Notes: generated by a model not told the origin, from the letters alone. Shown: positions 40,834 to 52,880, counted from the stretch's first letter. The stretch: DNA of 64,000 bases from Cycas panzhihuaensis (GCA_023213395.1 CM041465.1:192083741-192147740); one strand, 5' to 3'. Made by a program: numbers and translations.

Positions 40834-41460
40834 GCTACAACACATTAGTTTGATTATTTATATCAAATTTTAAACTTTACGTATTATAAAGTTTATTTGA
40901 TTAAAAATTTTTATATTATTTTTATTTTTCACATTTTTTATTTTTGGGCGACTTGATCCATTGGTTTGGAAAACTTATGTAATAGATATGCCACTCAAAA
41001 CCCTAGTAAGTGACCACTTGTTGTGATCATTACTGGGTTAGCAAGCTAGTGAAAGAGATGGTTTGAGTTTTTGCTGATCAGACAACAAGATATATCATCT
41101 AGATTGACTGCTACTCTATTTTAGTCTCCACTCGATCTGTAAGCTTGTTCTCAGTGCAGAAGCAATAGATCGCTTTGAAATTTTACTAGTACCTGGCTGT
41201 CTAAGACATTCTACTACCTATAAAATTTTGTCTCATTTGGTGGCCTGTACAGGGAGATCCTACCTCCAAAACAATTAAAACCCTAGTTTATTAGGTTTTT
41301 TCATCATTTTCTCACTATTTTTTGAAATATTTTTAAAAATTTTATGAAATCTATATTTTCCTAGTTGGGCACCTCTCTGTAGGTCGATCTCAACCAGATC
41401 TAAGCTCTGTTCATCTCTGTTACTCACTATTTCCTCTGTGCAGGCGTGGTTCCTTTTTCC

Positions 41461-41504
<44 letters not shown>

Positions 41505-43290
41505 ATTTTTTTAATCGTTTTTGAACTCCATTCAGCCTCGATCTATCTGGAGATCTCTGTCAAAGATCGATCCGTCTCCTTCTACCTTTGAATCGATTGA
41601 TTCACTCATCTTTTTATCAATCTTTTACCTCTATTTCGTTGTGCTGATCCATGACCATTCGTTTCATTTTCTCTATGTTTTATTTTTTATAAAGTTTAAA
41701 AATCAAAACATATTAAATAATATTTCGAATCTGACCCCTTAAAGGCTTAATCCCCCTTATCTCTTAGCCCCCGGTCACCAAACATTTTCATATAACTATT
41801 AGCAAGGGGCTAACATAAGTTTTAACACTTTTTTCCTTTTATTTTTTTTAAATTTTTAATTTTACATAGGGTTACTGGCAAATTTTTGCCATAACTCTTC
41901 ATTGGGTTATCGATTTCTGACGAAACCAGTTTCATTACATCAGAAATTTTTCGTAGATTGATTTTAACTATCATATGACCAATTTGGACTTGATTTGACC
42001 CTATCTCAGTCGATTTAAAGTCAGGCATTTATTTTTTGAGCATTTTTTAAACTTTTTACAAAATCACTTTTTCAACTGATTATATTTTACAACCGGGAGA
42101 TTATTTTTTACTCGGATCTGTTCCACAGTGATCTACATTCAGTAAACTTCATTACCAACTATTTATTTTATTTTTTAGAATTCATTTTGATCATTATTTT
42201 AATCACTAAATGTGGCACTTTAGTGTTTTTTAGCATTTTTTAAACCTTTTACCATAAAAGTACAAGTTACCATTTTCATTATAACTTTTTTATTTTGTAT
42301 CAAAATTTAGTCCCGCAACCGTTGGGAAGTTGACTCTATCCTTTTCAAATTGACATAGTTTTTTATACATTTTAATGTTATTTTACTAATTTTCAAAAGC
42401 ATCAAAGTAGAGGTACTTAATTATCTCAAACCTGGCATAATTACACATTTTGTGTATAGTATTTCTCAAAAAATTTAATTGAAAATATATTAAGTAGCTC
42501 TCCAAGATATATTTGATCATTTTTACAGAATTCTATAAATTTTTATTAACATTTGTATAAGTTTTTAAGCTCCTTGCTCTTGTTTTACCTCAAAAAGAGG
42601 CCTATAAATTTGGATCATCAAAATTTGACTTGTAGGAACCTACTTTCAAAACGGTTAGTTCTATTGGCTACATATTTTATTAATCTTCATACTGGTAAAG
42701 TTTCATGTTATTCTGATATCATTTAGTATACTTTTGAAGCTGCCCAACTTGATGTTATCCTTTAAACCTTTCTTTTAAGGAGTATAATACTTTTTTGTTC
42801 AAACGTTTCTTCATATTCATTATATTTCAAAATGAGAATACACATATATATTTCCGTTTCAGCATTATATATTATTATCAAGGCTAAGGATTTATTGTAT
42901 TGAGAGTTTATATTTATTCATTTAAAAAATCAAAGGTTAAGGATTATTCGTTTTATCATCAAAGTTACATTTCAGATTTGTATTGCTAAAAGAATCTTTA
43001 TTACATTCAAATTTACTCTTATATTCATTTTATTTCAAAGTTTATTTGAAAGGCATACTTATTTAAAATCCATTTTTATCATTATTGAAAGGATCATTTC
43101 CTTATTGTGCCTAGTTGATTGACTTTCTAAAGGGCATTACATCTCTCTAAAAAAGTTTATATGAAATCATCTATATTTATTAGTGCATTACATTTCTTTT
43201 GAAAAGTATATTTGACATCACATAAGTTTGTCATTTATTGACTTTATTTGATTTGATAAAAGCATACTCTTATGTACTAAAGTTTTTTGA
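40834..43290 (+). other. Long non-coding leader of gag-only copia
   Basis: About 2.5 kb has no domain recognised in any frame. Small open frames at 41,521-41,742 and 41,822-42,028 show no family features. It replaces the position where a normal element would have a short leader. Confidence 0.6.
41461..41503. repeat. AT then GT microsatellite
   Basis: (AT)7 is followed by about 14 GT units in the leader of the gag-only copia. Confidence 0.97.
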
Positions 43291-43294
43291 TAAA

Positions 43295-43831
43295 ATGACA
43301 GAATTTTCTATATTCGATGGGTAAAATTTTTCATTATGGCATAAGACTATGCAAGATTATTTCATTACACATGATCTATGGAAATATTTGCAGCATAAAT
43401 GTGATCTTAGTATTAAAGAAAATTTTAGAAAAGATAATGAAGTTTTAGGATTATTATTTTTCACTATAAATGATGATGCTTTTTCTATAGTTTCTAAATT
43501 AACTACTTCTAAATTCGTTTGGAATGTATTGATTTCTACTTATGGGGGAGATACCCTCAATGCATTTGATGTTACTTTTGATGAATATGTGAGACAAGTT
43601 TCAGAACAGGTGACTTGTCATGAAAAGACTAAGGACGATTCCAATCAAATATATGACCAACTTATTGATCCTCCATTTGAGGGGGAGAATGAATCTTATG
43701 ATATGATGGAGAATGAATCTTATGATATGACAGAAAATAGACCTAATGATATGATAGTTCAAAGTTTTTTTAATGCTCTAGTTGATAAACTCAAAGTTGC
43801 AGCTATTCTTTTTTGTATAAATCAAGCATAA
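43295..43831 (+). pseudogene. Copia gag of the non-autonomous element
   Basis: Copia-type gag. The likely start is the ATG near 43,297 (MTEFSIFDG), followed by one stop, and then an open segment of 160 codons from 43,349 (MQDYFITHDLWKYLQHKCDL). It has the UBN2-like helical pattern with ...TSKFVWNVLISTYGGDT. It is interrupted in the middle by three 8-residue units (ENESYDMM, ENESYDMT, ENRPNDMI) and lacks a CCHC knuckle and protease. It ends about 165 bases before the 3' LTR. If the early stop were not fixed in the family, it could encode a particle protein; no enzymatic role is expected. Confidence 0.8.
43685..43756 (+). repeat. Three 24-base tandem units inside gag
   Basis: Units start at 43,685, 43,709 and 43,733. 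The first two are almost identical and the third has diverged. The repeat is in frame, adding eight residues per unit. Confidence 0.9.
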
Positions 43832-43996
43832 TTTACTCATAGTTTTTTTACATCATTCAATGGTAAAGAGACATATGTGACTATAATGATGAGAAGAGTT
43901 GATAAAGATTAGAATTTTAAAGTTTTTTTTTAAATACAAGTTCCATAAGTTTAAAGAGAATATACAAGTGTTTATGATGACCATTAAAGGGGAGAA

Positions 43997-44523
43997 TGTT
44001 GGAGTTAATTGTCATCACTCCACTCCCACCTTCTAACTAGGGGAACACACCTCATCATCTTCAATTTACACATGTGGATGCTCAACATGTGTAGGTAAGT
44101 TAAGGTGAGTTTATGTTAATTTGAGTTAAGTTCACTTTAAGTTAAGTTTATATTATTTTATTGTAATTTGAATTTCAGGGGTTGAGGAGTTTCCCTCCTC
44201 CTCCAAAATTATAAATATTGAGGGGTGTTGAAACCATGGTGTCTTTAGATATCACCCTCATTTAGAAAATTTGTAATGCTCACTTATCACAATAGATTGA
44301 ATATAGAAGTTTCATGTATTTATGCTACAACAATATATTGATGTATTGAGGATTACTTTATGTTCTACCCTGTTCTCCTTGCATATTATTTCTAACATTT
44401 GGTATCAGAGCTTAATCTAGCTCCATTTTATTTCCTTCATTTGGTATCAGAGCTACTTGGGCTTCCATTATTTTCCTACATTTGGTATTATAGAGCACTT
44501 CGAGCTACATTATTTTTCCTTTA
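43997..44523 (+). repeat. 3' LTR of gag-only copia
   Basis: Starts canonical TGTTGGAGTT and ends CCTTTA (CA lost by transition). It holds the same three primer-site units (44,400, 44,442, 44,483; the third with a 2-base insertion). Homology to the 5' LTR stops exactly before the fourth unit, and the target duplication GACCC follows. Confidence 0.93.
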
Positions 44524-44528
44524 GACCC

Positions 44529-44798
44529 CCTCCTTTAAATTCTTCACTTTGGTTATTATCGAGAGGATTTATAAGATCTAATGAAGGATATTATCTATCG
44601 AGCACTCCTATAAGTATCATTATGTTATGCCTCCCTAAACATCATAGACCTTAAAGTATTATCCATATGTATACCAAACTATTACAATTGACATTTTATA
44701 GGCAAAAATGGTTGTAACTAGCATGTTGTGATTTGCAATAAATATCAACAAGTGACAACCATACCAAGAGGGAAAAACCTATAAGAATTTAGTATTTT
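44529..44798. other. Short unassigned stretch
   Basis: Non-coding. It ends in a primer-binding-site-like sequence (44,799-44,810), so it may be internal sequence of a further non-coding LTR element. Confidence 0.4.
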
Positions 44799-44810
44799 AC
44801 TTTGATGCCA

Positions 44811-45271
44811 TATTATAATGTACTCATTATGTATAATGATTTAATCATATAATATCATGAGGAATGTACACAAATCATGTATTGTAAGATTCACATATAA
44901 AGTAATAACATGAAATATAAAGCATAAGCATCACAAAGTATGCACCATAAGAGAGGTAATAATTTTATACGTGAAAAACCCAGTGTGGAAAAACCATGGG
45001 AGAAGGTTGGAGTTGGGAGCTTCTCTGAATAATATCAAATGAATTACATCTTCTTTCTCAAGTTTTCAAGTGATATAGATACATATTTATAGCACATGTC
45101 ACCTCTTGAATACCTTATTATATCTCTTGAGCCATTTCATCATCTAATAGGATATATATATAAATAGTCTTGTATATCACATATATCAATACTTTTGGTG
45201 AGTGAAATTTTGTGTGGGTCTACAATAATACATTAAACATTATATATGTAAAATTACCATATATTCTAATA
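44811..45271 (-). repeat. Left LTR of the non-coding element
   Basis: A 461-bp direct repeat of 57,819-58,290. On its outer side, 44,799-44,810 reads TGGCATCAAAGT on the minus strand, a primer-site-like sequence that a simple 3' LTR should not have. Confidence 0.78.
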
Positions 45272-45552
45272 CTTCCCCCTAATATTTAATATCTTTAATT
45301 TACAATCTTCAAGTCTTCATCCTTGGTCTTCAATGTTTTTATGTCTTTCCATATATATTAGAATTTGTAAACCTATATCTGTATCAAGTTGAATAACTAA
45401 ATAAACTTGTATTACTTATAACCTATAAATCTATTAACATCATGCTTATTTCTTATAAGTAATTAACCTATAATTAGTAATCAACCTATAGTCATATATA
45501 ATCATCAGTGACTAATTATGAGCAACCAACCTGTAAATCCTGTTTACCAAAC

Positions 45553-46140
45553 TATGCACACCTTTTACTAACTATCTTAACATGCAATAATTCGTAAAGA
45601 AAAAGACGCACATTGGTGAGAACATTAAGAATTGTTATTCATGACAAAGACACTGGTCCTCTCACAACTAGATGCATGCCAGAACAATTACACCTGGCTG
45701 TCCCAACGTGGGTCCAGTCCAGGCCAATCGGATGTCAAGAAAATACACACACACCCTTACATGTCTTGATTCTCAGTTTTATGTGAGATAGATGTATAGT
45801 TATATAACGATTTCAAAAACTGTTGTCCTAACTGATTCGCCGCTACCCATGCCGCCTATGGTCTGCCCGCTGACCGAATTACCTACGGTCCGTCTGAGTT
45901 GCAGTCGCCACTTCACCGTTACAATCACAACCATAGTTACAGTTGCGGCTATGGCACCGATAGTCACAGTAGTCACAGTTGCTATAGCAATGGATGTAGT
46001 CGCAGTAGCAACAACAACTGCAGTCGCAATCGCAGCAGCAACAATCGTAGTAGTAGCAGATACAGTAATAGTCACAGCCCCATCAGTAATAGTCATCGTA
46101 GTTACAGCCATTCCTTCAAAAGTGGCTATTAACCAGCACA
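45553..46140 (-). repeat. 3' LTR of the 9.7-kb gypsy
   Basis: Starts TATGCACACC (TG lost) and ends AGCACA. Positions 45,960-46,110 contain a degenerate GTA/GCA/CAA-type triplet repeat that is open on both strands, giving Val/Ala/Thr-rich pseudo-frames. The polypurine tract follows at 46,141-46,162 (aaaaggggcgaccgagaaga on the minus strand). Confidence 0.9.
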
Positions 46141-46596
46141 CATCTTCTCGGTCGCCCCTTTTGAATGAGTAGCATACTCGTTCACAAAAAATTTCTGATT
46201 ACTCTATTTAATTTCATCTTTGAGCCTCCTTAATTTTCATTCTTTCCCTTCGTATATATTCCATCTCTGGTTTTTCTATATGAGGAGGCATTTTCAATCC
46301 ATTTCATCATAGATATTTATATAGCATAGCCACATCTTGCATAGTGTCCAACAGTGCTAAGGTTGGTTTTTCCCCTGATTGTAGCTGATCAATTTCTTGA
46401 TTGAGCTCAATATTAACTCTTTCTATTAACTCTAAATGATCTCTGTATGCATTACATTCTTTCCATAGATTTTCGCCGTCTTTGTTTCTTAAATGCCTTT
46501 ATGATCTATGCTCCCAGCTAATGATAAACTGGCTGCATATCTGCTAGAATGTATTTATCAAATCTTCTTTTAAATTCTTCCACCTTCAGTCTGACC

Positions 46597-48298
46597 TCAT
46601 TTATGTCGTCCACCCAATCCATTATAAACTTTTTTAAGGATTCCAACTTCTCCTTTGTAATTTGATGAATCCGTTTTAGGGATTCCTCTGGTGGCTTTGC
46701 CCCTACTTTCCAGTTCTGTAACCAACTGCCTGGTTACTTTTGCTAAAAATGTTGTCTTCCAATTTGTTATATCCTGGGCGCCGCACTCCATTAGGTCTAA
46801 TCCTTCTTCTAAAATTTCCTTGTATACATTAAACTCTACTTTAGGTGGCTGATTATTTAACTTTTTTATTATTTCCTTCTTCCTTTTTTCTTGAGCCAAC
46901 CTTCTTCTTTTCTGTCTTTGTTCTTCATCTTCTATTATTATTGTTTCCTCAACTCTTTCTTCTCCTCCTTCCTCCTCCATTGGTTATGATTTCGGAACCT
47001 TGAGTCCTTCTCTTCTTGGCCGGCTCCTTTCCCCCAGTTCACCTTTTCTTTTCCTTTCTGAGTCATGTACTGCTGTATTCCTGGCATTACTTGATGCATT
47101 TAATATAATTTCTGTATCCAGCATTGAACCTGTCCCTGTTCTTTCTCCTAGTCCTCTCCGCTGTCATCCGTTTAACAAGCCAATGGTGATTGTTCCCTAT
47201 TACCCTTCGGCATGCTGATTTCTGGACACTGAAATAGTAGCAACCCTTGGAGGATAGTTACATAATAAAAGGGAACAGTCTTACTAGATTCCAGAATTGC
47301 CTGCAGACTTATCTATATCTTTTCTTTTGCAAACTTTACCCAGTTTAAAACTCTTCCTTGGGCAACCTGATTCACCATTGTTCTTAGATTACTAGGTACA
47401 AACACGCTCTTCTGAGTAAGCACAATTTTGGTAAAAATAAAATGTGCTATAAAATGATTTTCTAGAGCTCGTATCCCTGCTATCCTTATACCTGACGTAG
47501 AAGCGTCTTTTTTTCCTGCCCTAATAATTCTTGCCGCTTCTTCCCTAGATATCAAAGTATCTCTGCAGATTTCTACACCTTCTTTTGGAAGTCCTATTAC
47601 CGCTGCTATCACCTCCTCTGAGATCTGTATCATCTTCAGATATTTGGCTAATAATGGAAGCATTATCTATAAGAACTTTTCTGCATTAGGCAGAATTCTG
47701 ACCATGATAAATTTCTGCAATTCCACTTTTATAATAAGCTTTCTTCTTTCATCATCTTCTCTCATAGTTTGCCATTCTGCCCGTATCCTAAAATCATCAT
47801 TTTCTTTAATTACTAATATCTGTGGTATTTTCCTTGTACCTGCTATTCTTGTGAATTCTTTCTCAATTCTGGTCTTCTGGAATCTTTCATCACTACTGCA
47901 AACGTTACTGTTATTTCTACAAGCTCAATTTTATGCAATGCGACTGCTTCTACAATCGTTGTTGCTACCTCTGTGACTGTTACTGTTGTCTCTGCAACCT
48001 TCACTACTGTCTCTGCAACCTTCGTTGCTGTCTCTCAATTTGATCCGTCTCCTGTTTCTACAGCTTCAATTCTGTCCGTTCCTTCTGTTTGTACCTTCCC
48101 TATTTCCTTTCCATACAATGCCATTATTCTTCCTCCCTTGTCATATAAATTCTGAATTCCATGGGCTGTTTCACGCCGTTGTTTTGCAATTCCGGTTGTT
48201 TCACATCCTTCTCTTTCCATGTGCCGTACTGCATGTCCTTTCATCATAACTAAGCAGTTATGGAAGATAGTTGTACGTCCCATCCGCACTTTCCACAC
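46597..48298 (-). pseudogene. Extra coding region after pol, uncharacterised
   Basis: About 1.7 kb lies between integrase and the 3' LTR in sense orientation, the place where some plant gypsy elements carry an env-like or accessory frame. Three coherent pieces remain. The first is 48,035-48,298, basic (RHMEREGCETTGIAKQRRE). The second is about 47,930-47,313, ending in a 116-codon open block with VIAAVIGLPKEGVEICRDTL and ISREEAARIIRAGKKDAS. The third is 46,597-46,980, starting MEEEGGEE with a highly charged coiled-coil-like run (QRQKRRRLAQEKRKKEIIKK). I see no signal peptide, membrane segment or glycoprotein motif, so 'env' is not supported. The function is not recognised. Confidence 0.62.
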
Positions 48299-48410
48299 TT
48301 TTCTTAATCATTCCTGATTAAGACAATTGCGGTTAGGCACACCTTCTTACGTGCTCATATGGTCCATCAGTCAGGATGATTGTTCCTTAGTTCAATAATG
48401 TTCTCACTTT

Positions 48411-48428
48411 TTTTTTTTTTTTTTTTTT
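48411..48428 (-). repeat. T-tract between pol and extra reading frame
   Basis: A run of 18 T (A-tract on the coding strand) lies just after the integrase end at 48,437. It may mark the remains of an inserted polyadenylated sequence or a simple slippage tract. Confidence 0.75.
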
Positions 48429-48436
48429 GTATAATT

Positions 48437-49800
48437 TTAACCTACTAATTTAGTTAATGGCTGTCCATCTAATTGTTGTAATTTAATGGCTCCATTATCA
48501 TGAATATAATAAATTCTATATGGACCTAGCCATCGTATTTTCATTTTACCTGGTTTAAACTTGAATTTACTATCATATAATAATACCAAATCATTTACCT
48601 TGAAGTCGAGTATTTTAAGGTGGCGGTCATGCCATGCCTTCCGCCTTTTCTTTTCCACTTTTATCTCCCACAATGCTCGTGCTCTAGTCTCGTCCAGCTT
48701 CATTAGTTGAATTAGTCTTTGATCATATGACATTTCTTGGTCTGCCCTGAGATGTTGAGCCACTCTCAAGCTTTCCGCTTAAAATTCTAAGGGAACCACA
48801 GCTTCCAATCCATAAACTAGTGAAATAGGGTCATTTTGTACGATCATTTCTTCATCGTTCGATCTACCCATAGGACTAAATGCAATTTTTCTGCCCAATC
48901 AGTTCGTTGTCCATTGCAAATCTTTATCAAGGCAATCTTCAGGATTTTATTTATACTTTCTACTTGACCATTTGCTCTAGGATAATATGGCAAAGATTTT
49001 CCATGTTGAATCAAAAATTCCATGGTCATGTATTTGATCGTCTGATTTAAAAAAGTGCTTCCTTGATCTGATACAATTTCCAAGGGACATCCGAATCTTA
49101 TTATGATAACTTCATATAAGAAACATGTTGTACTTCTTGCATCACATTTCTTCATTGGTTTAGCCTCAGTCCATTTAGTCAAGAAATCTGTGGCCACCAA
49201 TATATATCTCGCATTTATCCTTCTGGCTGGAGGACTAATTGGTCCTACAAAATCCAATCCCCATTTTTCAAATGGAGCTTGGGCTATTATAGGATGAAGA
49301 GGCATAAAATTCTGCTTTGATGGCTTCCCTGCTCATTGACAGATATCATAGGTTCTTACCCACTTTTCAGCATCTTCAAATAGTGTTGGCCACCACAACC
49401 CTACGGTCAATATTTTTCTTACTATGGCTTCTCCTCCATGATGGGATAAGGCTATCCCTTCATGGGCTTCCCTTAAGATTGGCTTTACTTCATGTTAGAG
49501 TATACATCTCCGTAAAACTTCATCAGGTCCCAACTTATATAACATACCACCTATCAATTGGAATGGAAAGGTTTTTCTAATAAAACTTCTCATTTCTGCC
49601 TTTTCCAAACCTTGAGGTGTTTATCCTGTTGCTAGATACTCTACAACTCCCTTGTACCAAGCTGGAATGGCTTCAACTGAGAATAATTTATGATCTGGAA
49701 AGTCATCAAGCACTCCTTCACCTGACTCTCATTCTTTTATTCTAGACAACTAATCTGGTATAACATGTTTTTCTCCTTTCTTGACTACAATCTTGAACAT
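48437..49800 (-). pseudogene. Integrase of the 9.7-kb gypsy
   Basis: The zinc domain is read in pieces at about 49,560-49,320 (including HEGIALSHHGGEA-type His pair and a C..C region, with one Cys lost). The core is open at 48,844-49,305: FEKWGLDFVGPI (first Asp), EIVSDQGSTFLN (second Asp), PYYPRANGQVESINK (Glu); the D,D-35-E-type triad is complete. The C-terminal part (48,437-48,769) reads MSYDQRLIQLMKLDETRARA and ends with a GPYRI-type SH3-like block. A stop and frameshift separate core and tail near 48,780-48,840. This is the best-preserved integrase of the window. Confidence 0.9.
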
Positions 49801-49819
49801 AAATTCTTGGAACAGCATT

Positions 49820-50300
49820 AGCCAGCGACTAATCCTTCCCTACAAGATTGGTTTATTGACTAAATATTGCAAAGCCTGATGATCTACAAAAAACACAAAA
49901 GGATTTGCCAACAAATAATGTTGAAATTTCTGCAAGGCATACACCATGCCTAGTCCTTCACGTTCTATAACTGTGTAGTTATGTTCTGCAGATGACAATT
50001 TCCTGCTGAAAAAAATAATAGGGAGATCAATTTTCTCGTTTGTTGGCTAAGCCAACACACAGCCGATGGTATATAGTGATGCATCCACATGTACATGGAA
50101 TGATTTGTTCCAATCTGGAAACTTGAGCACAAGGGCTTCCACTATCTTTTTCTTCAAAGCATCAAAAGATAGTTGTTGTCGCATCATCCACTCCCATTTG
50201 ATCATTTTTTTCAGCAAGGATTCTAAGGGATAGGCTATCTGAGCATACCCTTTTATGAATTTTTGATAATATCCAGTCATACCCAAAAAACCTTTTAACT
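49820..50300 (-). pseudogene. Pol RNase H of the 9.7-kb gypsy
   Basis: The open part 50,047-50,286 covers the RT thumb to RNase H connection (GYYQKFIKGYAQIAYPLESL) and the first RNase H block (HVHVDASLYTIGCVLA, with Asp). After one stop the frame continues with SRKLSSAEHNYTVIEREGLG (Glu) and FFVDHQALQYLVNKP (Asp), to about 49,850. Apart from stops the catalytic residues appear present. Confidence 0.85.
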
Positions 50301-50310
50301 TCTTCGGGTT

Positions 50311-51519
50311 CTAAGGTGCTGGAAACTTCAGAATTACTTCCATCTTGGTCGGGTCTATCATCAATCCTTCCTTGGAGACAATGTGTCCTAACAAGGATCC
50401 AAATGGTACCATAAAGGTACATTTATATGGGTTTAGGCACGATCTATGTTCCCTGTATAATTCCAGCATTAACTTTAGTTGGAGCAGGTGATCTTGTAAT
50501 TGACTATACAAAGTCCATTCATCCAGAAACACCTCAATTGCTTTCCCTAGCAACTTCTTGAAGATTTTTAAAATAATCCTCTGGAATGTTGCAGGAGCAT
50601 TTATCAGCCTAAATGGCATGACCCTATATGCATAAGTACCCCATTATGTAATGAATGTTGGCTTCAATTGATCTTCTGCTGCAATATGGACTTGGTTGTA
50701 TCCACTGAAACCATCTGTGAATGAAAAACTTTCATGCCCTGCTACCTTCTTCAACACATCTTCTATGAAGGGAATAGGGAATGGATCTTTTTTTGTGGCT
50801 TTATTTAAAGCCCTATAATCCATGCAAATACGGAGTTTCCCATCTTTCTTCGGTACCACCACTACTGGGCTGACCCATTCACTGTTTTCTACTTCGAAAA
50901 TATAACTAGCTTTTAACAACTTATCCAACTCCATTTTCACTTGTTCTTTATAGTGTGGGTTCATCCTGTAAGGTCTTTGCCTTACTGGTCTTACATTTTC
51001 CATTAACTCTATTTTGTGTTCACCCACTTCTAGAGGGATTCCCTTCAGATCCTTATAGGACCATACAAAAACATCTTTAAATTCCAAAAAAATCGATGTT
51101 GCTTTTTGCATTATTTTGGGCTCCCAATAATCACCTATTTGTATCCATTTTGGACTTCCTTCCATTCCAACATTAATGGATTTGAGTTGGAGTTTTCTCC
51201 CTTGTATTGTTTTCCCATCTGAATTCAATTCATAGGCCGGTGTTTCATAAATTTTCTTATATCCATATTCTATAACAGAATATGTTTGGGGAAAATTTCT
51301 TACTACTTCTTGATTTGACTGATAACTATTTTCCCTTTCTACAAAGGAGACATTCTTTTGTTTAATCAACTCATTTATTTTTGCCACGTTACTAGACAAT
51401 TCATACAGACAATTGTGTTGAATTTTATTACAAGAGGAAGTTACAACATTTTCTTTGGAATCTTCTATTGCAAAGTTACCTTTTCTACTTGGTCGAATTT
51501 CATCTGGACATAACTCCAT
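50311..51519 (-). pseudogene. Reverse transcriptase of the 9.7-kb gypsy
   Basis: The open frame at 50,644-51,519 (291 codons) is the longest in the window: protease-RT linker, KIELMENVRPVRQRPYRMNP, SPVVVVPKKDGKLRICMDYR, and FTDGFSGYNQVHIAAEDQLK. One stop codon (50,641-50,643) separates it from 50,311-50,619, which begins near the MPF box. The catalytic box reads VFLDEW, so the second Asp of the YxDD pair is Glu. The Gly of the usual MPFGL is Arg (MPFRL). It is inactive unless read through, and probably even then. Confidence 0.9.
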
Positions 51520-51828
51520 AAGATAACATCTTAAGGATTTTTCTCCCGTTTCCTCCCAAGCAGACTACAACCAATCCAGCAAATATGTAGATAAAGCCTC
51601 GCTTGCCATTTGTGGAGGGGTCTTCAGGGCTTGGAATGCCATTTCCATATAAGGACTTACTATTGTAGCTACTGATGCAGTTGTCGAGGACAATCTATCA
51701 TCATCTTCTACTTTTTCAATCTATGGTCCATCTGAGCAAAGAGGCAATACGACTTTCTTTCCTGCCGAATATAAAGTGAAAGTCAGCTTTCCTCAATCTT
51801 GCAAGGCCTCTGTTGCCAACAACCATGG

Positions 51829-52311
51829 TCATCCTAGGAGTGTAGGATATGTTTTATTATGATCCTGCATTCTTACAACTGCAAAGTCTAAGCAAACCGT
51901 AATTCCTACCACTGTTACTGGGATATTCAGTAAAGATCCCATTGGTTGAACTTGCAACTGGTTGGCTAATCGTATTGCATAGTCTAGGGAAACCAATTTT
52001 GGTTGTCCCAATGAAATCCATATAGATTCAGGAAGCACACTTACTCTTGATCCTCCATTCACTACTGTTTTATATATCATTGTTCCAAACAAAATCATTG
52101 GAACTCTTGGATCAATTACATCCATTTTTGTAGTTTGTAACACTAATTTTTCCATGTAATCTACAAAATAACCAGCTTCCCACCATTTAAAGATAATGAT
52201 TACAGGAATAGATATACCTAATTCCATTAATAATTCTTTTATCTCTTGCAATTTTTGCCACAGATTTTTTTCCAATTGCTCTTCAAATGCTGGTGGTCGC
52301 CTTTCATACAC
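51829..52311 (-). pseudogene. Retropepsin-like protease of the 9.7-kb gypsy
   Basis: A 160-codon open block. Around residue 90 it reads VVNGGSRVSVLPESIW, where plant relatives have VDGGS; the catalytic Asp is thus Asn (G-to-A). It then shows PMGSLLNIPVTVVGITVCLD and the flap-distal LLG end at the last residues. The N-terminal part (MYERRPPAFEEQLEKNLWQK) is a linker from gag. Confidence 0.85.
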
Positions 52312-52509
52312 TTGTCCTTTAAATCAATTTACTTGTTCCAATTCCTCTATCTACACTGTCCTTGTAGCTTCTTGTATGGCTCTAACAGCCCCCTGTCATC
52401 TTTCTTTCTCCACAGCTGCATCCAGAAAATTACTACTACTTGCTGTGTCTACCATCTTTCTGCTTCTTGTTTGAATATATACTAGCTTCTTCTTATCTGG
52501 AATTTTTAT

Positions 52510-52880
52510 AGCCAGATTTGAAGTTTGTATTTTCAGGCGAGAGTTCTTTGGGCAATTTGCCCATTCATGATCTGTCAGCCTATATTCCTCACAAATATAA
52601 TCTTTCCCTTGCTTTTGCAGTGGACAGTCTATTTTGAAATGTCCCCATCTTGAACACAGATGATAGCGGACTGGCTTCGTCTTTCCTTTATATTGTTTGA
52701 AAGAAGGATTTTCTTTCTTTTGATAAAAGGATTCCTTTACTGGATTTCTGTGGTAACATTCCCACGTACAGTGGTTTCCTCTTTTATAAATTTTGCACCA
52801 TTTCTTTTCCGTATGCTAATGTTCATTCCTAAAGTGGCCTGGTTGTCCACACGAAGGGGGGCACCATATATTTTCTTTGG
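52510..52880 (-). pseudogene. Array of degenerate CCHC zinc knuckles
   Basis: In one frame of the minus strand four knuckle-like motifs follow each other: CGQPGHFRNEH (about 52,850), CKIYKRGNHCTWEC (about 52,780), YHLCSRWGHFKIDC (about 52,640) and CEEYRLTDHEWANC (about 52,590). Each keeps the CX2-X4-H-X4 spacing, but each lacks at least one Cys, three of them by Tyr at a Cys position. This is the nucleic-acid-binding tail of gag; zinc binding must be lost. Confidence 0.7.

Larger units (their letters stand above)
39696..44523 (+). mobile_element. Gag-only copia retrotransposon (TR-GAG type)
   Basis: The LTRs are 39,696-40,219 and 43,997-44,523, flanked by a perfect target duplication GACCC (39,691-39,695 and 44,524-44,528). 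The real primer-binding site is 40,222-40,233, and the polypurine tract (attaaaggggagaa) ends at 43,996. The internal region is 3.8 kb, but its only recognisable coding sequence is a gag at about 43,295-43,831, right before the polypurine tract. Protease, integrase, RT and RNase H are absent. LTRs differ at about 8%, mostly transitions, making this the youngest LTR pair here. Confidence 0.93.

Noticed and set aside
45792-46172. Val/Ala/Thr-rich open frames on both strands in the gypsy LTR
   Set aside because: They come from a degenerate triplet repeat within an LTR and have no domain or start context.
46597-48298. Calling the extra reading frame an envelope gene
   Set aside because: Position alone suggests it; no signal peptide, membrane segment or cleavage motif is visible.
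52196-52485. Two overlapping plus-strand frames, Ser/Phe-rich
   Set aside because: They are antisense to the protease-gag junction of the 9.7-kb gypsy.
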